Below the pieces are notes generated by a model, which ran no database searches, was not told the origin of the DNA, and worked only from the letters and a program-made list of their open reading frames with translations. Shown in pieces: positions 29,906 through 42,824 of a DNA stretch of 64,000 nucleotides; the stretch's first letter is position 1; every line of letters starts with the position of its first letter. A program made the position numbers and the translations under genes. This DNA comes from Thermothielavioides terrestris NRRL 8126 (lineage: Eukaryota > Ascomycota > Sordariomycetes > Sordariales > Chaetomiaceae): positions 124,001-188,000 of the forward strand of contig NC_016461.1 of the NCBI RefSeq assembly GCF_000226115.1, written 5' to 3'.

Positions 29906-31635
29906 GTCACAGCAGACCGAGAGCGCGGACGCAAACTGTCCGCTGTTTCTGTCAGCTGGGGAGCGAGTGTGTCCGAGCGGATTGGCACAGGACGGCGCGG
30001 GCTGGACTCATAAGGAAACGAAGCGAGCCGCCAGGCCAAGGGGAAGAGCTGCTCCTCGAGCGGGGGCGGACCGCGACTGACTTGAGGAAGCCGATGCAGC
30101 TAAGCACCAAGCACCCGAGGGAATGGCACCGCAGCGGTGGGTGGGACAAATGCAGGCGCGGCCAAGGGCGGGACGCAGAGCACGCAACCAAGCTGTCGGG
30201 TCCGCCGCCTGAAATTGAGGAGTTCACTCAGGCAGAGCGTTAGCTTTTTCATCGCGCCCGTCGGTCCGCGCGCCACGCCGCAGCTGACGAGCCGAGAAAA
30301 GGCAACCAGTGCCGATTGGGCCATCCTGGTCTCTCATGCCTCTTCTGCCAGGGAGCGTCGTGGTGCGCGGCCGACGGCACTGTGCTCGTGAAGCCGACGG
30401 GACGCAGGGAGAAGGGCGCTGTTGGCTTGGCGCTCCAGGGGTTCGGAGTTGGGGTCCCAAAAAGACCCATGCCAGCAGAGCACAGGCCTGAGACGACATT
30501 AGCGACCGGGTCCAGGGCCAATGGCAGCCCTCTCTCAGGGGCTTGTCAACGTTAGCCTGCAGCACTGGCGCGCCGTAGCGAGAGCCACACTGCTGGGATG
30601 GGCCCACCTGAACCGGGATGTCGGGTTCGGGCACTGTGTTCGCCTGCACGGCCCTCGCGTTGTCACATCTGCACCGCCGAAATGGTCCGTTTCTTCTGTG
30701 ATCCAACGGGCTGGGACGAGCTGGCCCGGCTTCGAGACCAATCCGCGACCAAGGCTCGCACACTTCACTAGTGCAGTTTTGTCTTTGCTGCATGCAGCGT
30801 GACCGCGGCGGTGTGTCTCTTGCCGGGTTTCCAGGTTGGCACGGACGATTCATCATTGCTCTCCGACGTGGCCACGGCGGAGTGGCATGTGAGGGGCAGA
30901 GGGTTGCGTGGCATCTGCAACGGTGTTCTGGTACCTTACCACTGGCCCCTTATTATCCTGCATGTATCCGTACCGAGGAACATTTGCATCGAGGATTCAG
31001 CAAAAAGAAGGGAAAGTGCTTGTCATGGCAGCCGGCATGGGCAAAGTGTTACGCGCGCCGGTCCGAAACCGCGTCCGAAAGCGAGACGGGCTTGGGTGGG
31101 GGTCAAAGTCACCTTCCAATTTTCGCACCCGCCTTGAGTGACCACTTCCCACGCCTTCGGTCGTTCACCGCTCAGGAGAACGCTGGACACGCCAGGTTCG
31201 AGTCGCGCGGTGCCAGAACGTCCGGCGCTGTGCTGGAGTTCTGCAGCAAGGGCGCTGTCGCTGCTCACCTGCAGTCTCAATTAGCAGTGACCCCAAGATG
31301 AACGGGAAAAGAGATCAGTAGCCTCGCCATACCTGACTGACTTCGCCATATCTTGACTGAGCCGAGAAACGGGTCAAGGCACGGCAAGATTCTTGCCAAA
31401 AGGATGAACCGTTCATTACATTCGTGACAAGGGAAGAAGAGACAGACATGACACAGATCCGCGCAAAAAACCCGACCTCCTAACTCCCGTCCCTCGAGCC
31501 TAAAAATACGTCCCCGATAGCCCACATAGAGCATCAAGAGCGTGCAGATTGCGAGTAGAAACATCCGTCCCTCCAGCAAAACACAAAATATAACGACCAA
31601 AGGCGAGCCATCAAGACACATTCCCGACATGAAGA
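29906..31635. other. Gene-free stretch, 1.7 kb
   Basis: Between two minus-strand genes. ORFs on both strands overlap without family features. I see no RNA gene or repeat. Confidence 0.4.
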
Positions 31636-34584
31636 CTAACCGCCGCCACAACCACCTCCACATCCACCGCCGCCTCCGCAGCCGCCGCCCCCACCTGCGT
31701 GAAGCATTAGCATCCAGCCAAAAACTTGGTATAAGCGTAGACTCACCGCAGCCGCCTCCCACGCCGTCCCCACCGGCGTCACCTCCACCACAGCCCTGCA
31801 GCCGTAAAACGCTCGTTAGCACCATCCCACACACAGGTATGTAGTGTACTCTCCAACTCCCAAGACAAACAGCATCAAAGACCAGACCAGACCAGACCAG
31901 ACACCAGACGAGAGCGAGACTTACCCCAGGCCCACCACAAGCGCCGGCAGCCACGCCGCCGCCGCACGTGCCCGACACGCAGTTCCCCCACGCGCCGCTG
32001 GCGCACATGACCACGTAGCCGGGATACCAGGCGCCGTAGATCCCGGGCGTCCACCACAGCGGATACGCGTACGGCGCGGCGTAGACGTAGGGATACCCCC
32101 AGTGGTCGTAGACCAGCGCGTCGTCGCGGCGCGGCGGCAGCGTCGGGCGGCCCTTCTTCTCGGCGCGGGCGCGGGCGCGCGCGTAGGCGGCGTCCAGGCG
32201 CCTCCTGTGCGCGGCGGCCAGGCGGGCGGCGACGCGGGCGGCCGTGGGGGGCGGCACGGACGGGTCTGGGAGGAGGGTGACTGAATTGTGTGCGGAGATG
32301 TGCGCTGACATAGAAGGCGGGTCTGCATCAGGGGGAAGGCGAAGGGGTCAGCACCGATGCAAATAGGTACCGGATTGGAAGCAGGGTTGGGGGGAGAGAG
32401 ATGGGGGATTGGGGAGCAGAAACGTACGCAGAGCGGCGGCACCCGTGTTGTGGAAGGATTCGGCTACTGATTGGGGTGTTAGAAGGGGGCTTGTGTGGAT
32501 CTTGAGGCAGATTGGCGTACTCTTTGCTTGCTTGGACAGGCCGAGGGCGCTGCCCACGGTGCTGATGTGCGCGGAGCGGATCGCTGGTGGGCGGTCAGTT
32601 GCTGGTTCGACTGCCCTCGCCTGCGGGTGTTCACGTACCCTCGCAATACCAGCAGGTGCACGCGCTGTACACTTCGCCGTACAGCTCCTGGTATACCTTG
32701 CTGGTCCACTCGAACTGCTTGCTGAGCGTGTTCTCGTCGATCTTGTCGTCGTGGTCGATGAACCGCCCCGTCTTCGCGACCGTGTACATGTAGTAGCGGC
32801 TCGGGCTCAGCTGGTGCGTGTGCCAGGCGAGGTCGACGTCCAGCGTGGGCACGACAATCTGGTTCGGCCTCTTGCGCATGATCTCGATGAAGCGGACGTA
32901 TTTGTGCAGCAGGCGCACCATGGTGGCGCGCGCCGACGGGCTGTGCAACCAGTCCAGCTTGCACATCTTCTCGACGAAGATACCCTGCCGCATGACGGCG
33001 CCGCAGAGTTCGACGGCGAACATGCTGCAGTTCTGCCAGTACCGCGACATCATCTTGCGGATGGCGATGCGCGACTCGGCCGGCAGCGCGTACCGCCCGA
33101 CCGTCGACACGCCGTCGATCTGCCGGATGTTGGTCCGCTCGGCGAGGACGGCCTCGATCTCTCGGCGAACAAGCGCCATCGTCGGGTCGGGCGTGGCGCC
33201 GGAGCTCATCAACTCCGTGATGCGGCTCCTGATCGAGTTGCATCCGCTTTTCAGCAGCCTGTTCGGGAACGAGTGTGCCGCCTTCCGTACTACGCGCCCT
33301 TGCATCAACGGGCCGGCCGGTGTGCCCGTCTTGGGATCTAGCACCGTTCCCGGCATGGGCCGGTTCATGGAGCCAAGCAGGGCCTTGGTGTCGGCGACGA
33401 AGTTGGCGACCGACAGGAGCTCCCTGCGAATGACGGTGCCGCAGGCTGTGCAGAGGTGCTCCAAGTTGCTGTCGCCGTAGCCGGTGCCGGTGAGGACGGG
33501 CGGCTCGGGATCCTGGTAGTCTTCGGCGCGGCCGCAAGTGGTCCAGGGGATTCTCACCCGGCCATTACAACGGGGGCATCTGATGGTCCTCGTCAGCCTG
33601 CCGTCGACGTTGTCCCAGGCGAGCCCGGTCTGCTGGGTCCAGCGGGCCTTGCAGCCATCCGAGACGGTGTAGTTGAAGTCGGTGTCGATGGCCTTGTTGA
33701 TGAGATCCCACGGCATCCCGGTGACCCAGAATCGTCGGAGTCCCGAAAGCATGGCGTCTTCGAGGAAGGCGCGGGGGTTCAGCATATGGGTGTGCCAGAC
33801 CATGAGGACATCTGCAAGCGTTGATGAGCACCGCCCAAATCAGTCACTGTCGGCTGTGGAGGCTACAGGACTCACCAAGCGGCGGCAGCATGTCCTCAGT
33901 CCAGGTCAACACGGCGTTCACGTCGGTCGGGAAGTTGATATAATCGGGGCGACCGTGTTCGATGTCGCGCTGAGACAGCCGGTGCTCGTGGATGGTCTTG
34001 GACAGCAACTTCCACCACACCTCGTAGCGGAAGACGGCCCTGGCCACGAAGATGGCCCATCGCTTCTCCCTGATGCGGCTGAGGTTCTCGAGGTTCTTGT
34101 TGTTGATCTTCTCCTCGATGCTCGGCTCTGGCGCCCTCTCCTCTTCCCCCTGCTCTTTGGCCTTCTCCTTCTCCGGCCGGCCCTTCAGTGCCGGGCTGAC
34201 CGGCCCGGCGCGGGCATCCCAGAGGCCCCAGAGTCCGTCGGTAAAGCCGACGTCTTCCTTCATCCACTGGATGGCGAAGAGCAGTTTCAGATGGGCCAGA
34301 CACGTCTCGGGGCTGGGGTGCGAGGGCGCATTGGTCAGGGTCAGGTTCTCAAATGCGGCGGTTAGGTTGGCAGCCTCGTCTTCGGTCGCAGCCTGCTGGT
34401 CACCGACCGTGGCATCGTAGGCAGGGGGTGGAGCGGGCGTCTGAGCATCGTCCGAGTCGGTGTTTGCGGTTGTGTTGGTTGTGGACTTGTCGGCGCTCGC
34501 AGCTCCCAGCCCGGCAAGGCGCTTGAGCATGGACGGCCGCCTTGCATCTTTGGCGTCTGTGGCCTCCTTGGACTCCTTGGTCAT
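31636..34584 (-). CDS. Glycine-rich domain-containing protein (GRDP / DUF1399 type)
   Basis: Seven exons join in frame: 33876-34584, 32639-33811, 32521-32583, 32428-32466, 31925-32322, 31747-31795 and 31636-31694, giving 829 aa. The DUF1399/GRDP core is marked by VWHTHMLNPRAFLED and VDLAWHTHQLSPSRYYMYT, and by a Cys-rich part (IRCPRCNGRVRIPW, HLCTACGTVIRR). After it come a basic Ala/Arg helix, a Tyr/Trp/Gly-rich segment (YDHWGYPYVYAAPYAYPLWW) and a Cys/Gly tail ending CGGGCGGG, which gives the family its name. Plant GRDPs affect stress and growth; the fungal role is unknown. The start ATG at 34584 gives a Lys-rich N-terminus. The small exons 3, 4, 6 and 7 rest on splice signals plus phase only. 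Confidence 0.88.
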
Positions 34585-35866
34585 GGCGTGCAGGCTGATA
34601 AGGTACCGCAGCTTGTCAAGCTGGATGATGATAATGAGGCCGGCCCGAACCGAGCCGAAGGCAGGAACTCCGGCAGCAAATAAAATGGAAGCTTGGTGTG
34701 TTGGCGCATGCCCGGCGGCAGGAGCAACCAACCTTGGGGCGGGGCGGCGCAGGCAGCACTGTGGAGGGAGGTCGCGGCAGGCTTTAATACCGCTCGCAAC
34801 ATTTCTGCCCGGCTACCTAAGGTACAGTAACACCGTTCAGTCGTCGTTCTAGGTAACCATCACTCTGTCGCTCCAGTTGCAGGGCGCAGTCCGCCTGAAA
34901 TGATTCGCACCTATCCTGTGCTACCCAGGTGGGACACCGAGCGCCCGGTGCTTGAGCAATTCAACCTTGGGCGGCATGGAATTTTAGCGAGGGCCGTCAG
35001 CTGAGGAGCACCACTGCCCCCTTTGTCTTAGCGGCCGGGGTGGTGACCAGAATCGCTAGGTACAGGTGCCTACCTTACTAGCAGATAACTCCACTAACTA
35101 GTAGGAGCCGCTGGTCTCGGACATTCGGTCGCGTTTTTCGCGCTCCGTCATCCCGCTTTGGGGAGAGCGTGTTGCCCGAGGAGGAGACTTGCAAGGCAGA
35201 TTCACGCATCGGTACGCTATCATGCCAAGTGTTCGCCGTATCGCCCAATGAATGCACGGCGATTGCGTAGAGCCTCAGCGATCACCGCTCCTAGGTGCTC
35301 CTCGGTCTCGCTTTTGGGCATCTACGCTACACTCGTACGACAGGATCTCGGGCGATCGGAGCAGCGGTTGCAAAGACGCCGCCACGTATTCCTCTCCGCG
35401 CTGCTCAGCCTCTACATGGCCTCAGTTCGCCCTTCGATAGCCTACAACTGGTCTTGATACCCAGAGAGGTCGCAGGCAAATAAAAGCCTGGCCTCTGCTG
35501 TTCCAGTGGGGTTCTTGCACCAGAAGGGATTATGAGGGCCTCACGCGCGATGGAGATTGGCATGCAGCCGGGCTCGTATACAGCTGGTGGCAATGAACGA
35601 GGGGAATTTTCTGGATGGGACATGAAGAGAAGCAGGGACCGGGGATTGGCGCAGCCGTTCCGTACGGTGAGGACCTAATGGAGCCGTCTTGAACCTCAAC
35701 TTGTCTTCAAGCTCTGCCTAGCTCCCAGCTCGCTCGGCGAAAGATGGACGTACCGAGCTCGAACACAAGCGTCCCGCCTCACCCCCAACTTGAACCTTTC
35801 AAACGCCTTCCGTTTGACACGCTGTGCTGCGCCCATCAGTGACACACACCCTCTCCAAACGGCCCA
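34585..35866. other. Gene-free stretch, 1.3 kb
   Basis: Upstream of the GRDP gene and downstream of the split phosphotransferase gene. No coding, RNA or repeat feature supported. Confidence 0.4.
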
Positions 35867-36736
35867 TCAAGGATGAATGTCCTCCATGGCATCTTCGATC
35901 CATCGCCACAGCTTCCGGTCTGCCACAAATCTCTCGTTCATCTCCGACATGAGAGTCAACTTCCTCGCCACCGCGAGCTTCTCCGGGTGGGCTTGGGCTC
36001 GGGCAAGGATTGAGGCCTGCTCCTGGCGCTTGACGTAGTCTGGAGGGGAGTCATCCTCACGCAGCTCCGCCAACAGCTGCATGTTCTCGCTCTGGCGGGC
36101 CCTCTCCGCGAAGAGGGCGGGTATGTCGGGATTTCCTTCGTCCGATTCAGATCGGCCCTCCTCGTTGCCGTCCGAGCAGCGTCCGAGTGAGTAGAGAGCC
36201 ACAAAATCATGGTAGTCTCGCGTGGAGAGCATGCGGACGAGCCGGTGGAAAAGCCGCATCATGTCGGCACGCTTCCAAATATTGGGAGGCATGTGCTCGA
36301 TGTGACATGCTTGCTCCAGCCTAGCCTGAAAGGTGGCGTTGAGAAGGTCTTCGGCGGCGAGCGGCGAGGGATTTTGCATCATTCTGGGGCAAGCAAGCAA
36401 CTGGGGAAAAGGAACGGTGGAAGTAGAAGCCCAATCGATAACACACGTGATGTTCAGGTCATCATCGACGAATATGTTGCCGAGGTGAAGGTCCGGGTGG
36501 CCGATCGGAAAGCCGTCAGTGTGTGATGGATCGGAGAATATTAGGCTTGGGATTACCGCGTCGCGCAGCAGCTGGCCAGCGATGCAGTAGGCGAGCCGGT
36601 TCTTACTGTGGTCGATTTTCTGACCAACCGCCACAAAGTCGTTCCAGCGGCCTGCGGCGGCTCGATAGCTGGCCCAGCTGTCGTACTCGCTGGGGCTCGG
36701 GATCGGGGCAAAAAAGGCATGCGGAGACATCGGAAG
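35867..36736 (-). pseudogene. APH-family phosphotransferase, C-terminal half (interrupted)
   Basis: C-terminal part of an aminoglycoside-phosphotransferase/choline-kinase-like protein. The catalytic loop GHPDLHLGNIFVDDD (H-x-D...N) and the metal-binding IDW are intact. The half begins exactly at the left target duplication of the retroelement (36732-36736). With one copy of the duplication removed, the frame continues without a break from the N-terminal half at 42904-43670; the whole would be 520 aa. Fungal genomes carry many such kinase-like proteins of unknown substrate. No further stop or frameshift is seen, so the only damage is the insertion. Confidence 0.88.
36732..36736 (+). repeat. 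Left target-site duplication GGAAG
   Basis: GGAAG directly precedes the 5' LTR and recurs at 42904-42908 directly after the 3' LTR. A 5-bp duplication is typical of LTR-retrotransposon integration. Confidence 0.9.
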
Positions 36737-36815
36737 TGTCAGAACATAACGGCACTGAGCTAAGTCCCAGAACAACAAATGGGGCAACCAAAGTTTTTAG
36801 CTCAGTGGTCCAACA
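36737..36815 (+). repeat. 5' LTR, 79 bp
   Basis: Begins TGTCAGAACATAACGG and ends AGCTCAGTGGTCCAACA (TG...CA ends). It is identical over all 79 bp to the copy at 42825-42903 and similar to the solo copy at 54485-54564. Confidence 0.92.
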
Positions 36816-36914
36816 ATTAAGAGTCTCATTGGCTCGAAAACCTAGCCCTATCTCTGAGCATACGGCCCTACGCATAGCGCTCAGTAGCAACTACTATATC
36901 TTCGAAAGCCGACA

Positions 36915-39900
36915 CAAAGATCGACATCATCCTAGCTAGCCTAGATGACTAGATAGCTTGGAACCGCGAGTTCGTCAACAAGGCTAAGTATCTCGACCTA
37001 CTCGACTACTTCGAAGGCAAGGCGGAGCTCCTCCCGAAGCCTACAACGGCCGATACCTACGATCTCGCCTATAAGCGCATCTAGCGTAAGCTCTAGGAAT
37101 ATATCGTCGAACTACAGGCTTCTACGCTAGCTATAGCCGTAGGAGCTCTAGCCAATCTAGGAGTACCCGCTATAGGCGAGTAGCGGCCTAGCACTGCTTC
37201 TATAGCCTAGGATAACGATATAGATTCCTAGACCCTCTTTGAGAACAAGGGTTTATAAAAGTAGCCTAGTGTCGAGGCATTGAACAGCTATTAAAGGAAG
37301 CTCTATAATAAGAAGGAGAAGTAGTTCAATAATAATATTACTATCGTCATTTTATAGGTCGAGAAGGATCTAGATTATAAGTATAAGGACTATAAACGTT
37401 AGACCAATTACCTTATTTAGATACTAACCTTTATAACTACTATAGTAGTAGCTAACTACTAGTCTACCTACTTTATAGAGCGTATTGACCTTTAAACGTA
37501 GTATAATAATCTTAAGAAGATCGTTTAACCGACTATCGAAATAATAATAGAGCTTTAAATATATATTTATACCTACCTCGATATATTTAAATATCTTAGG
37601 AATATATATATTAAAGAGGCTAATTTCAAAAGGTAGCTCATTAAATAGGAGAACCTAATAGATAAAGCCTCCCTCTAGAAGATAAATAAGACGAAGGATC
37701 CTAGTCTATAGTTCAACGAACTAATAGCTATACTAGAGAAGCTATTTCTAAGCTTTGTTTCTCTTTATATTATAAATAAGATAGAGATCTTTAAGAAGCT
37801 AACCTTTCGAGATATAGCTATAAAAGTCTATAAAGGAATATACCTATTCCTTAAGAAGGCGTTTAACTATATAGAGAAAGGATCCTTTCTAATATATAGC
37901 CCTAAAGAGAAAGAAAACAAGGACCTTAAGCAACTAGAAGATTAGGAGGATCGCCCTAGGCGCTAAGCTAGTTATAAAGAGGGAGTTAAAATCGGCTAAT
38001 CCTACTCTAAATATAAACTAAATATACCTATAGCTCCTAGTACCTCTATAAGGTCCTTGAGTATATTAAGGAAGTACTACACTTATAATCACTTCTATCT
38101 AACTGAACGGTACTACTATTTAAACTCTAAAAGTATATCGTCTAAGTAGGAACCTAGAGAATATATTAAGGCTTATATAGAGGCTAATTTAAAGGCTAAT
38201 TCAACTCTATAAGTAGAGGCTAATAGGCTTTGGATAAAGAGGTCTAAAAGTAGCTTCGCTAACAATGTAAAGAGCGATATAGACGAAGATCTACTATCGT
38301 ATTAACTAGCCGACTACTCTAAGAGAGCTATAGCTATACTCTCGACGAAGGAGCCTAAAGTCCCTAAAGTAGATATAGCAGATACTAACGCCTTCGAAGA
38401 GGGCACTGCTCCTAAAGAGAGTACTACCTAGGAAGAGGGTAACGCCTCTAAAGTAGGTACTGCCTCTAAAGTAAATATCGCCTCTAATATAGGCAACGCC
38501 CTTAACGTAGGCACCAACATTATAGTGATATTTAGCTACTAATATATTATAAAAATATAGTAATAGAGAGCTATAGGCAAATGTATAGTAAGCTTTGCTA
38601 CAATCCTAGCTATATTCTAGATAGGCTAGAGATATCCCTTAATCAACTTAGTAATCCTAGATTTAGGGTTAACTATTTATATTATTAACTATCTAAGTAG
38701 GTTCAAAAGGCCTTCTAAGTTAGCTACACTTAATAACTATATCTAGGTAGACGAGTACCCTATTTAGATTGAAGGATATAGCGAGATAGATATTAAACTA
38801 TAGAACAATAAAGGCGTTATAGTCCTTATACTATATAACGTAGTTTACTACCTAACCTTCGTATATAACATTATATCGTTAGAGTAGCTTAACCGACAAG
38901 GGATCTAGTAGGACAATAGGCTAGAGAGTACGCTAAACTACCTACTTAGACGCTAAGATTATATACTCCTTAGATATACTATAAAGAAGCTTTAACAATA
39001 TATTTTTAAATATATACCTAAGGACTATATACCTATAGCCTTTGCTACCTAAACAAAGAGGCTTAATTACTAGGCTCGCTATATAGAGAGCGTAGTAGAT
39101 ACTATAACTTAGTACCTACGCCTTAGCTATATAGGCCTAAGGGCCTTTAAACACTTTGTTAATTGCTTATAAGAAGGGTATATCAAAGGTGTACTAACGT
39201 TCAAATATAATAGCTATAGCCTTAGTAAATTAAAATGTAGGCCTAATTACATTCCTAGGCTATTGAACTATAGCCTAGGCGATAGGATCGCCCTAGATTT
39301 ATACCTTTTCTAAGAAGGCTAATAGCGCTTTAAACATCTGCTATTAGCGACAAATCGCTATTTAAGTATAATATAGGACTACTATCTATACAACTATAAG
39401 GCTCTAGGCATTCTAGTAGCCATTAAATACCTTGCTATACTACTTGAAAGGCAGTACTAGCTATATATTAAGATCCTAGAGTATAACAACAAATTTATAT
39501 AGGCAAGCATTATTACTACCTAGGTAGAGAGACAAGGTATCCGAATAGAGCCTTTAATGTCTAATACACCTATATAGAATAAAGGCGCTAAACGCTTAAG
39601 GGGTATAATTAAGGAGAAGGCTAGAATGATAGCTATCGATATATAGTTGCTAGAGCAACTATAGCTAGAAGTTATAAGAGCTATAGTATATCTCTATAAT
39701 AGGATATTATCCTTAACAATAGAGTGGATAACGCTACTAGATCGCTTTTATATCTTCTTTGCTAAGAGAGATAGCCTAAAAGCCTTAGAGTATAAGTTAT
39801 ACTAAAGGCATTTAAAGGTCTATAGTTATAAGGCATTTGCTATAATAAATGCCGCTAAAAAGAAAGAAAGGCGCTTTAAATAGTTCTAACTAAGAGCTTA

Positions 39901-42260
39901 GATCGGCTACCTTATAGGATATAATTTCTTAAATATCTATTATATCTAGAACCTCGTTATCGACTAAGTAATATATATATACGATATAATATTTGACGAA
40001 AAGCAGATATACCTAGGCGATCTAAAGCTTATAGTATAAAATATTCCTTAGGTAGACCTCGAAGAGCTAAAGCACTAGCTCAATACTAAAGGCGCTAATA
40101 ATGTCGATTAGCTAGATAATAGCGATCTTACGTCTATAGCTAAGGAAAAGGATACAATAGAGGCGTTTAATACACTTTTAACAACCTTTAAAGAACTAGA
40201 GGAGAGCCTAGCTACTACTAAAGAAGTATTAGATACTATTGTAGTAAAAGACGATACTATAGGCACCTTCCTAGAGTTCTAATATCTAACTCTTCCGTCT
40301 ACTTCGCTAAATGCTTTGATCGTAGCTACCTTCCTAGGTTTACGTTCGTCTAGAGCCTCTAAAGGAGTATTCCAACTATAGGAGGCCACCTTCAACGTAG
40401 GAACATTAAGCCCTAGAGCTATTAAATATAGGTATTTGAAGAGGGTCCTCTATATAGAGGAAGAGAGAGAAGAGCTTACTTAAAAGAGTAAAAAGAAGGC
40501 TAAGAAGGTAGTCGGTACTATTAAAAAGGAAGCTAGTAGTACTAAAAGGATCTTATAAGAAGAAGTCGATCGCCTATAGTAAGAAGGTAAGCTTAGATCT
40601 ATTTACTAGTCGATACTCTTGCCTATACCTCGATAGTACTTTGAACTTGAAGATCACCTATTAGGCTAGCTATTCCTAGAGGTGGAACGTAATTATCTTC
40701 GAAGCTATAAAGTAATAGGCTCCTAGGAAGAGATTCACCACTATAATAAGGAGGTCTAGGGCAAGTAGATCCTAGATTATATATAGGTATATATCTATAA
40801 GTTTAATAAGAGTAGGCACTTTATTAAATATAAAGTAAAGCTAATAGTATATAGCGATTAGTAAAAGAAGAGGTTTACTAAAGAGAACTATATAGCTATA
40901 CTCACTATATAATCCTTTAGAACAGTGCTCGCTACTATAACGAGGTTCGATCTAGAACTAAAGCAGTTTAATATAGTCAATGCCTTTGTTAATATAAAGA
41001 TCGATAAAGACATTTATATAGAGATGCTATATAGCTATTATAAGCTAGGAACTATTCTAAAGCTAAAGAAGGCGCTCTATAGTCTATAAAAGTCTCCCCT
41101 CCTTTAGTAATAAGAGCTAACAGCTACCCTAAGGAACTTAGGGTTCTAGGCTATATTATAAGAGCCCTATATTATAACAAACAAAGGCATTATTATCTTC
41201 TTCTATATAGATAATATCGTCTTCGCCTATTATAAGAAGGATTAATACTAAGCTAACGAAGTAATTAGCTAGCTATAAGAAAAGTATAAACTTATAAAAG
41301 GAGATAACCTCCTATAGTTCTTAGGTATAGAGATTTATCGTAACTATAAGAGGTATTTAATTTAGCTTAGCTAGATAGCTTATATCGAGAAGATTATAAG
41401 GTTAGCCTAGGAAGAAGGAGAGCTAGAGACTCTAATAGCTAAGAGCGAACTGCTCCTATACAATAATATTACTAGCTATAGCTCTATTAGACTCTATTAA
41501 AGGAAGGTCGGCTTAATCCTATATATAGCCGTCAATATACGCCTAGATATTGCCTTTATAGCCTCTAAGCTTATATAGTTCAATTAGAACCTAGGACTAG
41601 AACACTACTATATAGCTAATTGAGTATTATAATATCTCTATTGAATAAGGTTCTAGGCCCTCTAGCTAAAAGGAGGAGATATCCTAATTATAGCTAACGA
41701 TACTAGCTTCGCTAATAATAGTATCGATCGTAAGAGCTTATAAGGTTATACTATTATCCTATTTAAAGGGCTAATCGCCTAGCGAGCTAATAAGTAGGAT
41801 ATAGTAACTATATCGACTATAGAAGTAGAATTGTTAGTACTTATATAAATAGTAAAAGAAGGTATATTCCTTTAGCGCCTATTAGAGGTACTAGAGATCT
41901 ATCTAGATAATAAAATCCTATTGATCTAGTATAATAATAAATAGACGATCTAGCTAATCAATATCAAAATACCTATACTATAGACAAAGCTAAAATATAT
42001 TGACATTTATAACTACTAGCTACGCTAAGAAGCTTAGAATAAAAGGGTTAACGTAGATTATATACCCTTAAACTAGATATTAGCTAATAGCCTAACAAAG
42101 GCATTAGAACTAAAGCCCTATAAGAAGTTTATAGAAATGCTTAATCTAATAGATATCTAGGCCCTTATTAAGATCTACGCCTACTAGGCGATATAGAAGG
42201 AAGAAATATAGGGCTAGAGGAAGGCTTTAGCTAAATAGAAGGTTCAGTTTACAATGTAAT
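36915..42260 (+). pseudogene. Ty1/Copia gag-pol, RIP-degraded
   Basis: A Copia polyprotein frame riddled with TAG and TAA codons where CAG, CAA and TGG are expected, the CpA-to-TpA pattern of RIP. Domain order is readable: gag-like start (about 36915-37300), protease-like ILD-G motif (about 38655), integrase region (about 39240-40020), reverse transcriptase with a mutated YVDD-type motif (about 41200-41215), and RNase H with traces of the typical AVN-RPDIAF and VDYIP blocks (about 41520-42140). Integrase before reverse transcriptase identifies Copia rather than Gypsy. It is certainly non-functional. Confidence 0.88.
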
Positions 42261-42427
42261 ATATAGGATTAAGAAGGGTAAACGTATAAAGCTTAGTAGA
42301 TTAGAGCAATAGCAAAAGGACCTTAACACTATAGAATTGCTAGATTAGGAAGGATATAGTATTAGGAATAGCTTTATAGATTACTAGATTTAATAGGCTA
42401 AAGCCGGAGGTTCGACCTAGGGGGGTA

Positions 42428-42637
42428 TATTAGAACTAGCCTAGCCTAGGGTAGCGGGCCGGCCTACCGAGATTAGGATCTACTAGCTTGATGCCCAACT
42501 GCCGCCTAAGACTAGGCTCCTGATCAGGAGAACTCTCCTACAATACAACATCCTCAACACTACGATTGATTCCAGTTGTACGCATTGCTTGTATCGTAAT
42601 AGCTTCATCTTCCTAAGCCGGCATAGCGGTTCCAACA
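42428..42637 (+). repeat. Single Copia-type 3' LTR, about 210 bp
   Basis: Starts TATTAGAAC, presumably TGTTAGAAC before RIP, directly after a G run that fits a polypurine tract, and ends GCGGTTCCAACA. Its last bases resemble the end of the 79-bp LTR (GGTCCAACA), and both are followed by ATTAAGAGTCTCATT. RIP-type changes are dense at its left end and absent from its right part. Confidence 0.7.
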
Positions 42638-42824
42638 ATTAAGAGTCTCATTTGCCTCGAGAACCTGATTGGGCAAGACTCTACACCCGAAGGTCCCTAG
42701 TTCAAATCACATTGAAAGCACCAATTTTCGGACAAAAATGTCCAAGCTCCTCTGGGCGGAAAGAACTGTCTACAGGGTTAGAGCAGCTCTCCCAACCAAG
42801 CAGGTTGGCAAAGCTGGGGGGGTG
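42638..42824 (+). mobile_element. TRIM-like internal region of the 79-bp LTR family
   Basis: 187 bp without coding capacity, starting at the second primer-site copy and ending in a G-rich tract (GCTGGGGGGGTG) next to the 3' LTR. With two 79-bp LTRs it would make an element of about 345 bp, the size and layout of a TRIM (terminal-repeat retrotransposon in miniature). It contains a GTTCAAATC box resembling a tRNA B box. Confidence 0.6.

Noticed and set aside
30224..30856. 210-codon minus-strand ORF
   Set aside because: Shadowed by equally long frames on both strands, Arg/Pro/Cys-rich composition typical of GC-rich non-coding DNA, no domain.
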